Shown here: positions 12,629 to 21,986 of the stretch, piece by piece | Layout: each line of letters opens with the position of its first letter | How positions within the stretch are numbered: position 1 is the first letter of the stretch | Assembly (NCBI RefSeq): GCF_001642475.1 | Contig: NW_019173948.1 | Location: 336,726 to 400,725 of the forward strand | Source of the DNA: Fonsecaea monophora | Lineage: Eukaryota; Ascomycota; Eurotiomycetes; Chaetothyriales; Herpotrichiellaceae | Direction: 5' to 3' | Length of the DNA: 64,000 nucleotides | Notes under the pieces: model-generated | Databases searched by the model: none | Told to the model about the DNA's origin: nothing | The model's input: only the letters and a program-made list of their open reading frames with translations | Position numbers and translations under genes: made by a program

Positions 12629-14605
12629 ATTAATAGAGATGATGAAGGCAGACGTCGTTGCAACGGCATCACCAACCCTGTTCGATATATAGACCGGAAC
12701 GAGCAACAGGCAGGTACGTTTTCCTCCTTTAGCAACGGCGGACAGGGGTATCGATTTCAAGTCATCGGCTTATTCGTCTTTGATAGCATCATACTCTCGA
12801 AATGTGATCCAGCCTAAACAAGAATCTGAAATACTATTTTAATTGAGGCAGTTGGTCTCGACGCTCATAGAGAAGCAATTTTCAGTACAAATGCCCAAAA
12901 GTGAGCTGATGCCCATGAAGCAGTGTCCCGGATCATGTACATTCACAGGAAACCGTGGTCACAACCCGCCGGATACACCAAAAGCCTGGACAGGTCTTTT
13001 TTTGTTTGGATCGTCGCTTTACCGTCGACGACGAGGGTGTCGGCACCGACGGTATCAAACCCCTATGAACAACTCCTGAGAATCCTTTATCGCGTGGACT
13101 GCTTGATAACTTTCCTGAAATTGGATTATGAACGCCTTCGCGATGATCAGTGTGCATGTTGGTCCGCTAAAGGGGAAGATGTGCTCTCGTGGTCGGTGAG
13201 CACAAAAGCCGACAACGGATGAGTCTTTGCTCCATGTCCGTAAATAGAAGCCCGAGCCTCACGAGCCTCAGGGGCCGCTTACTGACAAGGCTTCCACTAA
13301 AATGGTCTCCGAGTCAATCATAGACAAGCTCCTCCGCTCTCCCCGAGACTGCAGAGAGAAATTAAAAGAAAAGGGAGAATGGGGAATGGAGAATAAAAGG
13401 ATCTTCGTTGCTTAATTATTATGGGGCTGAAGTCGCGCGATAGAGTGCCACGAGAGCAAAACCTTGAGCAACACGACTCAGACGCGGGCCAAAGGTCGTG
13501 TATCCGACGGACGCGAAGCGCGCTCTTCCGAAATGACTTGCATACAATTTGCGCTACACTTAGGCACACGTGTGTGCAGATTAGCGATCGGGTGAGTCGC
13601 ATAGTGAACGATACTTTGCGCTTCGTCACTGATGCTAGCAGAAATCGCTTATCCGGGCAAGCTGGACAAGCGACGATTCTCCCTTATGATAGGGGGTTCC
13701 TTGTAGGTGTACGTCGCACGAAGAAAGCGCTTCATCTCTGGTGCTGGGGTTTTGATGGTATGCGACAAGCCCTGAGACCCTTCCCATGTGGTTCATCACG
13801 AGACGGAGCTTGAATGGGGAACTGAAGTGTTTGAGAGCCTGGTCAATATGACGACGAAGGGACGTAGACAGCCTCTTGCTGGTGCTTGGTGCCACAGTGC
13901 CACCTTCAGCCTTGCTCAGGAGTCGGATATCCGATGGCGCTAGCCTCTAAAGGAGTAAAGTGTATACATGGCCTTGGAAGGATACGCCAATCACGGTTTG
14001 CATATTTACCCCCTGGTCCCCTGGATCGGCCCCACCCGCCTCCTGTATTTCTTCTCCTACTCGTGCGACACTCTATTCGACTTCTTACTCAACCAACCAC
14101 GCTTTCTTGGCCGGTCATCGTCTTTGGTTTCATGCTGGATCTGCGCTCGGTTTTGCTCATCCTGGACCATATTCTGAGTTGGCCTGCGCGAACCGCAACC
14201 CTCCGATGACCCTACAATTTCCTGAGAAGACGGCTAATGCTAACGCTTCAGGATGGCAACTCCGCTCGTGAAGAGCATTTACATGGCCTTCCCTTCCCTT
14301 CTGTGCATATTCTGTCTTCTCTGCTTCTTCCATTCCCATCAACTCTCCGTCACTCCTTTGAGCATTTGCTTCAGACGTCCTAGAGACGTCAGCCACTCTT
14401 TATTCACTTCAGACCTGCTACCGTCACTCATTATCCACAAACACAAATTGATTTTTGTTTTACCAAGCGGGTTGAACTCGACATAGAGGATCGCTCAATC
14501 CAAGGCAGAAAGAAGTTTTGACAACTTTCCAGAAGACGCGATAGAGAAGAAGAAACTCCTGACGAGACATACGAACCCCGTGAAACAATAACGATATACC
14601 CCAAA
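12629..14605. other. Long intergenic region, no supported gene
   Basis: About 2 kb between the transporter and the Thr-rich secreted protein. Short open frames on both strands (for example 13421-13813 +) have no recognisable motif. The part after about 14000 is C/T-rich, like a long fungal promoter and leader. Confidence 0.45.
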
Positions 14606-16243
14606 ATGCATTTCCAGACCCTAGCACTCGTGGCTTGCTTGACGTTGGCCCAAGCTCGCCCTGACGAGTCCACCTATCGACTTCCCAAACGTCAACTCAA
14701 CGATGTCCTCTCCTTGTTAGGCTTAGGCACGAGCTCGAGCTCGAGCTCGGGCTCGGGCTCGGGCTCAGATTCAGGCTCAGGCTCAAGCTCAATCTCAAGC
14801 TCAGAATGGTCCGACTGGGACGACTGGTCAGAAACCACCACGTCCAGAGCAACCGTCCAAACCTCAACGACCCGTACATTGGCACCACCGAGCATAGTGA
14901 CCAGTACCACTCCCAGCTTCAGCCCAAGTTCCACAACCACCACCACCACTACCACGACATCAAGTCCTAGGGATATACCCACTTTCACTCCCACCACGAC
15001 AACAACAACGACGACAACAACAACGACGACAACGACAACGACAGTGGCGTCTCCTTCAACCACTACTACTACCTCATCCTTCAGTCCATTTATTCCAACC
15101 TTCACCACCTCATCATCCACTACGACGTCCACCTCGACCACCACCTCGACCTCGACGACTACAACCTCAAGCGTGGTTATCGATGTGCCCACGACTTTGT
15201 CCTCTACCACTACATCCTCCAGCTCGTCGTCTACCACCACTTCGACCGCTACATCCACCATTCCATTTGTTGAGGTTGCACCGCCCTTGTTGTCATCGAC
15301 CACAGTATCTGTCAACACAGTTACTGGAGCCATCACCACGACGACAACGACAACGACAACAACGACTCCGGCGACAACGACGACGACTGTTGTTGATGAT
15401 GCAAATAACAACAATGTGGTCGACCCGTTGCCGGTGCCGACTCCATCAACGTCCAGCACTGGCCTCACTGTAGCTGCTGCGACGGCGGATGTCACCTCTA
15501 CCGATGTCGCATCGGTTGCTGCAGTTGCCGCCACTACCGACACAGGTATCCCTTGGTCAGCGTGGGCACCATGGACGGTGGAAACCAGCACAGCTGGCCA
15601 AGAGGTTGCCGCGGTGAGCACCACTGTCGAGGAGACGACCTTTACCTTGACTATGGGGGCTGGAGAGTCAGCGTCCGTGGTCACGACCACCATGCACCTG
15701 ACGAGGACTTTGACCCAGACGAGCACGATATACGCCACCCTCAACCTACCATCGCCGACTCCTGCAGACCTCAACCAGGTGGCTGCCGCGAGTGTTGATG
15801 TGGGTGCCCAAGGTACTACGACCATCACGTTACAGTCTACCGTCACCGAGACAGTCACTGTAGCCCCTGTGCAGACTCCTTGCAGTATCCAGTACATTAC
15901 TGTCACGGAGGTCTCGCAAAGCACCATCACCGTTACGGCCACGCCAACGGTGGCAGTAGCGGCGATTGAAGTGTCGACTTCGACGACGAGTACCACTACA
16001 AGCACTACCAGTACCAGCACGAGTACAAGTACAAGCACGAGCACGAGCACGAGCACCAGAATCAGAATCAGAACCAGAACCAGCACGAGCAGTACCACGA
16101 GCACCACTAGCACCAGCACAAGTACGAGCACGAGCACGAGCACAAGCACCAGCACGTCGACTATCGGCGGCGAGATGCGCTTTGTGCGGACGAGCTCTGG
16201 ATTCACGACCATTTCCAGGTCTGCCACCGCCACGTCGCTGTAG
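14606..16243 (+). CDS. Ser/Thr-rich secreted or cell-wall protein
   Basis: Single exon, 545 aa. MHFQTLALVACLTLAQA is a clear signal peptide, followed by a Lys-Arg site (LPKRQ, about residues 28-29) that Kex2 could cut. The rest is dominated by Thr and Ser runs encoded by ACC/ACG/ACA and AGC/TCG repeats, with short interspersed ordered segments such as IPWSAWAPWTVETSTAGQ and PCSIQYITVTEV. Such tracts are expected to be heavily O-mannosylated. No hydrophobic C-terminal GPI signal is seen (it ends SRSATATSL), so it may be released or held in the wall by other means. The function is unknown; adhesin-like or structural wall roles are possible. The repeat tracts make length variation between strains likely. 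Confidence 0.8.
   Translation: MHFQTLALVACLTLAQARPDESTYRLPKRQLNDVLSLLGLGTSSSSSSGSGSGSDSGSGSSSISSSEWSDWDDWSETTTSRATVQTSTTRTLAPPSIVTSTTPSFSPSSTTTTTTTTTSSPRDIPTFTPTTTTTTTTTTTTTTTTTVASPSTTTTTSSFSPFIPTFTTSSSTTTSTSTTTSTSTTTTSSVVIDVPTTLSSTTTSSSSSSTTTSTATSTIPFVEVAPPLLSSTTVSVNTVTGAITTTTTTTTTTTPATTTTTVVDDANNNNVVDPLPVPTPSTSSTGLTVAAATADVTSTDVASVAAVAATTDTGIPWSAWAPWTVETSTAGQEVAAVSTTVEETTFTLTMGAGESASVVTTTMHLTRTLTQTSTIYATLNLPSPTPADLNQVAAASVDVGAQGTTTITLQSTVTETVTVAPVQTPCSIQYITVTEVSQSTITVTATPTVAVAAIEVSTSTTSTTTSTTSTSTSTSTSTSTSTSTRIRIRTRTSTSSTTSTTSTSTSTSTSTSTSTSTSTIGGEMRFVRTSSGFTTISRSATATSL
14739..16160. repeat. Triplet and hexamer simple-repeat tracts within the Thr-rich gene
   Basis: Runs of AGCTCG/GGCTCG near 14730-14800, ACC/ACG/ACA triplets near 14930-15060 and 15330-15390, and AGCACG/AGTACA hexamers at about 16000-16155. 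All keep the reading frame. They also keep much of the antisense strand free of stops. Confidence 0.8.
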
Positions 16244-17537
16244 CCATGAGAGAACAATACTGGGGAGTCGTCGTGCGAGCCACACTTCTAACTACGAATG
16301 GGGGGTACATGAGCCTTGAGGAATGAAGAAATGGGGAGAGAAAGAGAGAAAAGATGTTGTATTTTGATCGATTGCTGTACAAAACCAGAACGCATGTGTG
16401 AGGCAATTTCTTTATGTTTTTGTTCTTCCAAGAGAAGACTCGGAGGGGAGGGAGGGGGGACGGATAGAGAAAGATGGGACAATTGATACCACGAACCTGA
16501 GCCCAGATGCCTGTTTGTTTTTTTTTTGGTTTGCAAAATCTTGCCATGACAAACAATCTTGATATGAATTCTCTGTATATACCCAAAAATTGAAAACTTT
16601 GAAAATGTATTCGAGTTTGGAAAATCAAGATGACGACGGGTAGTTGTGAAAATCCCACGTGGATATTCCCATGGACCTGTATGACCTCCCAGGACATTGT
16701 GGGTACCAGAGAATGAAGCATCCCCCATTGTATTGCCTTGCCTTGGTCATGCTTGTCTCTACGCCGCAAACCAGCCAAAGCGTCTGCTAAGCTTCCTGGT
16801 TGTTTCCCACTGGGCCAAGCTTGTACCAAAAGAACGCCACCACCAAGTCGGCCAGTCGGTTCCTTGCCCCGCATTGATGATGACGATGACGACGAGGTTC
16901 TGGCACTAAACTGTTTTGGGGAGAGATATACGCCAGTAACCTACCCTAGATGGCTAGGTACCATCACACTCACTCGCTCCTTCCTCCCAAACACTTTTGA
17001 CACACACGGGCTGAAAACGCTGCTGCTATGACGCACACCACGAGGAAATGACGTCGTCAGATCTTCCCTCAGCAACAAGATGAGGATGGAGGGGATCGTC
17101 CAATGCCCCTCCAAGACCTAATGGCATCTGCTTCGCTAAGTCGATACCCAACACATGGTTCATGGGGACCCTTTCAATTGCAAAGGCAAAAGAGGGAAGA
17201 GGAGGGGGACGGGTGGGTGTTGGTATTTGATCAACTCCGTAAAAACCAAGTAGGTACTAGTAGGTAGGTATTCATATATTTGTCCGCCTCCCTCTCTACC
17301 TCCCCCTCCTTTGGTTGTTTATCATTCAGTCACCACCATACCATACGATCCTCCTGCAATCAGCGATACATGACCATCACCATAAGCTGTCCAACAAGAC
17401 AAGAAATCCTGTCTCCCTTGTGAAAAAATCCTATACTGCACCGCACACCTCACCTAACCTCACCTCAACCTGTGAGCTATCAAAATACAAGACAATCATA
17501 CAAGAAATCTGTGCCCCTCCCAAAAACAAAACTGAAG
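16244..17537. other. Intergenic region, no supported gene
   Basis: About 1.3 kb with homopolymer T and G/A-rich tracts around 16380-16530. The segment from about 17280 to 17537 is C/T-rich and precedes the next start codon. No coding is supported. Confidence 0.45.
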
Positions 17538-18313
17538 ATGGAAACGGCAAAGAACCTTGTCAATCATGTTATGGGGTATAACAAGGAGGATGTAAGTGTT
17601 ACAACCCTTTCCCCGCTGGAGGATCTCAATTGACAATGGCTCGGTATAGTCATCAGACAACACCACCCAGTAAGAGAAGACCCCCCTTTCAACCACATCA
17701 CTACAATGTCCATCCCTGCCATGGCCGGCTGACTAACTCTTTTATTTTCCATTCCAGCCATCATCTCGCCGGCCACCATCACAAGAACGACGCATCCACC
17801 AGTGATGACAGCATCACGAGCTCCTCCTCGGCGAGCGAAACTCCCTCGAAGCCCGTCTCGGCAGGAAACAGTGGCAGCAGTGATCACCACGGCAGCTCCC
17901 ACAAGGTAGACCGAGTCCAGTCCCCCGAACAAGGTCCCGACCCAGCCCTCGTCGGTGAACCCAACCCCACGGACAAACTGTCTGGCACCGCCGCCCCAGG
18001 AAGCCACAGCGCCGTGTTTGGCTTGACCCCGGACGGCAAAAAGGTCAGTGACACCTCTCATGGTAGCTCGGCCCCGAAGCCCGCACATAGCACCGAGACG
18101 GCCGTGGGTGGTGGCAAGAAGGAAGGAGGAGGTAGCGACACCGGTTCTCGAGCCACGGGGAGCGGCGAGGTGGGCGAGCAGATGCACAAGGTCGGGGCGG
18201 ACCAAGGCGCAAAGGGACTGGAGAGGACCGACCCTGCGCCCGAGCCCGCTGGGAGCGACGGCAAGCCAGGCGCAGGCCTGACGGGTCTCCAACAGGGGAG
18301 CGGCAAGGTTTAA
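17538..18313 (+). CDS. Small hydrophilic Ser/His/Gly-rich protein with a 20-nt microexon
   Basis: Proposed exons 17538-17591, 17650-17669 and 17758-18313, 209 aa. Exon 1 encodes METAKNLVNHVMGYNKED. Joining exon 1 directly to the obvious acceptor at 17757 gives an early stop. Including a 20-nt microexon flanked by TATAG and GTAAGAG restores frame into an open region. The product has no membrane segment or signal peptide. It is rich in Ser, His, Gly and Lys, with motifs like HHLAGHHHKND and KVSDTSHGSSAPKP, and is probably disordered. METAKN-type starts occur in small stress- or conidiation-associated fungal proteins, but I cannot assign a function. The alternative acceptor after CACAAG near 17783 also keeps frame but lacks a pyrimidine tract. 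Confidence 0.68.
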
Positions 18314-18908
18314 AAGCCCGAGGAAGCCTGAGGAAGTTAAAGGGGAGACCTCCCCTTTTTTTCATTGGTATCACAATTGGCCGCTTTTCTATTGGTGGGG
18401 GGCCTTTCACAATTCGTTGGATGTTTTGCGGGGGGGAGTGTGAGAACGTGTAAACATACATACACACACATACATCTACGAGGGTATACGAGGGATATGC
18501 TATCCGAGGAGGAATCTGTAGGCACATGTAGGAACATGGTCCCAGAACCACGTAAAGAAGGGAAGAGCGTACGGAGAACACAGTCCATGCGAATGATACA
18601 GAGGAGGACAGAGAATGCGCGTACAAGAACGAGCTCATTAACCACACTCTCTCTTTCCCCCTTATTTCCCAGACTTAGAAGAAGAAAGGTTTCGGTCCCT
18701 ATCCTGTCCAGGTACAGACACGTACGGGCTGAAACGTATCACTTGTCGAGGTAAAAGGAACATGGGATGAGATGATTTCATGATATCTTTGGTGTTATGC
18801 ACCGGTTTGTTCTCAGCTCAGCTTAGCTTAACCGTGCCATCTCTATGCATGTCGGCATGCTTTTTCCAGAATCTATTTTTTATCCTCCAGAACTGCCAAA
18901 AACCCAGC
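18314..18908. other. Convergent 3' region
   Basis: Between the small Ser/His-rich gene (+) and the possible end of the Tcf25 homologue (-). It has a CATACA/ACACAC-rich stretch near 18450-18475 and no supported gene. Confidence 0.45.
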
Positions 18909-19024
18909 TTATGCGCTGCGTTCCATCGCTTCTCTGACGCGTCTTTCAACCGCCTCGCCAGCGCGTTGTCGGACCATCCTGATGATCCAATCCTGCTGTT
19001 TTGTGCTCAGGAGTTTCAGCCTCC

Positions 19025-21619
19025 TCAAATATGTTTGCAACGTCTGCGGATTCGTCGGGTTGGACTGGAGATCACTAAGCCCGTTGGTGAGGAGCCAGCG
19101 TTGTAGGCGTTGAGGGTCGAGGTATTCTTGATCTTGATCTTGGTTGGAGGAGGAGGAGGAGGAGGAGGAGGGTGTAGCACCACTTGTGGTAGAGTCGTTT
19201 GCACCTTGTGATGAAGCTGCGGTTCTTGAGCCCGGAGAGCTAGAAGCGCGCGACTCTCGCCCGCTTCCTCGACTTCCTCCTCTTCCGCGTCCGAATCAAC
19301 GTGTCGTAACACCGCATGACCGCCAATCAGGACACGTTGAGGTGATCTGTCTTGAGCGCCCTCGTCTTCTTCGTCAGCATCTTCCACCATGGCTGAGTGC
19401 GGGGGATGCGACTGTCCCGTTTGGATCGTGGTCGCTTCGTCGTCGGGAATGCTCTCCAAGTCAGGCATGCCGTCATCATCGTCGTCGTCAGCTGTCGAAT
19501 TGTTGGAATTCGCATCCATATAATAGTCCCACCCACCAGCCATCCCTAATCCCTCAGGGGTAACGCCTTCTTCTATCTCCTCGGCTTCATCCAGATGGAT
19601 CCTCAGGAGCTCCTCAATCATTTCCGGCGGAATATTACCCCCGAGTTGCTCTTGCAATGCGCGAAGGGCAGCCTGGCCTTCCGACTCACCTCCGGTGTTC
19701 GCGCCTTCTGCAGAGACCGGTGTCTGGAACCAGTTCATGATACGTGTAAGGAGGCTGCCCGCGGTGCCCGCAGTCGCACCTGCAGCATTGAAGATAGTTT
19801 GCATAGTTCCATCAGTCCCTCGCGAACGACCAAGGCCCGGTGCTCGAACGACATAGTCAGACAAGGAGTCTGGGGGAGGGAGGACATCGGATGACGAAGT
19901 ACGCATACTCGTAAACCGACGTGGGAGGAGGGCGATCAACGACGGGATTTCGAGGAGCATGATATGCCTGGCTTCTTCGAGTGAAATCTCCAGCTTCGGC
20001 GCCTTTGGAGCTGCCGAGATCGCGTCGCTGTAGTGAGAAAGGGTTTCCGCTACCTCGGCGAGGAGGCTGATAGTTTCGGGGGTGTTCCACAGATCCTTTG
20101 CACGAGTGACGTAAAGTTGAGTGTAAAGCTTTTCAGCGTCAGTGGATGGTAACTTCGCCCAGAGGGACTTGGGTAGCGGCGAGATGTCGAGTGCCGAAGC
20201 CAGAGCAGATAAGATGTAAGGGTATTTGTGCATCGCAACGGCGAGACGAGTACGCGCCTCACGTGGATTGCCGGACCGCTGATAGGCGAGTGCCAGAGAA
20301 ATTTGAATATTGGGCAGAAAATCCCACGCTTGGCCATATGCATCGTCCGAGCAGAGCGCAATAAGTTGAGCGTGTTGTCGGGCTCTCAAGGCAAGTTGAT
20401 CGATCATAAGGGTGGCTCCATAGGGATCCGTCAGCGGATTGAGCTGAAGAAGGACCTTAGACCATTCAAACGCTGTCCGCCACGTCCCCCGCATCTCGAG
20501 ATTTCTGATGTATCGCCAGATTGCAAGATATAGTTCTCGGTTGGCTGGGTCGTTGAATGGCACACGAGCAATGCCGCTTCTCAGAGAGGCTGGGAAGGTG
20601 CTGTGTGCCGATCTGCCAAATGAGAACAACGCACGTTCAACAAGATCTCCCGAGACAGCGTTGTCGCCCTGGTGTTTCGCGATTTCCGAGACTTGGAGGA
20701 GAGTTGCAATATGGTAAGGGTACATAGATAACATGCCGATCATTCTTTGAGGATCCATTGATTCGACAGCCATGCAGAAATAAACCTGAGTCTCGCGATA
20801 GGCGTTTTGGTGTATGATGTTATATCGCTTCTCGGACGAATCCCTCGAATCAGAGTCTGATTTGACCAATTCCATGCTCAATCCTCCACTCGTGGCCAAG
20901 GGCCACTCTTCTTTGCCCTGGACAAAGACATTCCGCCTGTGTGCGAGAGATCCTAGCTCTTTTCCCTTGCTCGCCGCACAATATCTCCCCGTAAGTGCAG
21001 TCGCAAGATCAACGCCACCCCGCTGGTTCTGTTCTCGACGGCGTGGTGCTCGAGGCGCCGAGCGAGACTCTTGCCCTTCAAGTGCAATGCTCCCGAAAAG
21101 GCTTTTCATTTCGTTGACAGGATTGAGGTTGTGCGAATCTATGCCTAGAAGCCTGGTGGCTCTCGTCTCAAAGGTAGGTGTCTCTTGTTTCACAGCAGAC
21201 GCCGCCTGTGCTCGTCCTTCTTTTGCAGCCAACTCTTTCAGTGCCCGGTCAATTTCGTCGCCAGATTGCTCCTCCTGATCTTTCTGTGCTTCTTCTTTGG
21301 CCTTGCCTTTCTTCTTGGATTTCTTCTTTTTCTTCTTCGACTTGGTAGGGGGTGTTGATATTGAATCTTGGGATGGCTTGGTCTCGGGGGTTTCTGTAGC
21401 ATCTGCGCGTGTGATGGCCTCGTATTCATGTTCGTCAGAATCACCTGCATCCTCAATATCCTCCAGCATGTCAAAAGCATTCATAGGCCGGGAGGGTGGC
21501 TCCGGGATATCATCGTCCTCTTCTGACTCTTCCGCTTCCTCGTATGCCTTTCTCGCAGCCTCAACCTGTCTCTGCAACTCCTGCTCCCGCTGTAGTTTGC
21601 GGAGGGCTCGCGAAGACAT
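19025..21619 (-). CDS. Tcf25/Rqc1 family protein (ribosome quality control)
   Basis: The open frame from ATG 21619 gives 864 aa. The N-terminus (MSSRALRKLQREQELQRQ) is basic and helical, followed by acidic tracts, a lysine block (KSKKKKKKSKKKGK) and a large helical region with the family signatures EKRYNIIHQNAYRETQVYF and MLSMYPYHIATLLQVSE. Yeast Rqc1 and human TCF25 act with the Ltn1 ubiquitin ligase on stalled 60S nascent chains. The 3' end is doubtful. In the annotated frame the last 100 or so residues are Pro-run and unstructured. Another frame, open from about 19297 to a TAA at 18909, encodes a convincing helical tail (for example YLRRLKLLSTKQQDWIIRM). An unseen intron or a frameshift between about 19160 and 19330 may therefore move the true end to 18909. 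It shares a 367-bp head-to-head promoter with the PP2C gene. Confidence 0.85.
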   Translation of the reverse strand: MSSRALRKLQREQELQRQVEAARKAYEEAEESEEDDDIPEPPSRPMNAFDMLEDIEDAGDSDEHEYEAITRADATETPETKPSQDSISTPPTKSKKKKKKSKKKGKAKEEAQKDQEEQSGDEIDRALKELAAKEGRAQAASAVKQETPTFETRATRLLGIDSHNLNPVNEMKSLFGSIALEGQESRSAPRAPRRREQNQRGGVDLATALTGRYCAASKGKELGSLAHRRNVFVQGKEEWPLATSGGLSMELVKSDSDSRDSSEKRYNIIHQNAYRETQVYFCMAVESMDPQRMIGMLSMYPYHIATLLQVSEIAKHQGDNAVSGDLVERALFSFGRSAHSTFPASLRSGIARVPFNDPANRELYLAIWRYIRNLEMRGTWRTAFEWSKVLLQLNPLTDPYGATLMIDQLALRARQHAQLIALCSDDAYGQAWDFLPNIQISLALAYQRSGNPREARTRLAVAMHKYPYILSALASALDISPLPKSLWAKLPSTDAEKLYTQLYVTRAKDLWNTPETISLLAEVAETLSHYSDAISAAPKAPKLEISLEEARHIMLLEIPSLIALLPRRFTSMRTSSSDVLPPPDSLSDYVVRAPGLGRSRGTDGTMQTIFNAAGATAGTAGSLLTRIMNWFQTPVSAEGANTGGESEGQAALRALQEQLGGNIPPEMIEELLRIHLDEAEEIEEGVTPEGLGMAGGWDYYMDANSNNSTADDDDDDGMPDLESIPDDEATTIQTGQSHPPHSAMVEDADEEDEGAQDRSPQRVLIGGHAVLRHVDSDAEEEEVEEAGESRALLALRAQEPQLHHKVQTTLPQVVLHPPPPPPPPPTKIKIKNTSTLNAYNAGSSPTGLVISSPTRRIRRRCKHI

Positions 21620-21986
21620 ATTGCCGGTTCCTGCGAATTTCGACAGCAGAGAATATAGCGGCGAATGTGAGGGGTGATGGATAGGCAGATATGTGACTGC
21701 AAATAAATTCCGCCGCAGTTGATGCGGCGGGTGACGTTTACGAGGGACCCAAGCGGAGCAGGATAATTAAATCTCCGATTGGTTCAATCTAGATCTGCGT
21801 GATGCGCATCCAACAGCCTCCAGCCTCATCGACTTTTGTAGGCGAACAAATTGAGTATCTGCTCAGGTGTCCGTGTCAGGGTCACCGTCGCCATCGCCAT
21901 CACCTTGTCTTTCTTGTCCTTTTCGCCCTCCCTAGATGCTTTCATCCTCATCTTCTTCCTCGCCTCCTTGACCTTCGTCGTCTCCA
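21620..21986. promoter_or_regulatory. Bidirectional promoter (Tcf25 homologue / PP2C)
   Basis: 367 bp separate the two divergent ATGs. It contains a CCAAT box on the minus strand (ATTGG at 21778-21782, context CCAATCG) and a perfect inverted repeat at 21710-21730. Assignment as a shared promoter is inferred from geometry. Confidence 0.6.
21710..21730. repeat. Perfect 8-bp inverted repeat with 5-nt spacer
   Basis: CCGCCGCA at 21710-21717 and its exact complement TGCGGCGG at 21723-21730, separated by GTTGA. It lies about 90 bp upstream of the Tcf25-family ATG, so it could be a dimeric factor site or a leader hairpin. Confidence 0.75.

Noticed and set aside
14692..16257. 521-codon minus-strand open frame
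   Set aside because: It mirrors the Thr/Ser repeats of the plus-strand gene as Val/Leu runs and has no signal or domain. The plus strand has a signal peptide and Kex2 site.
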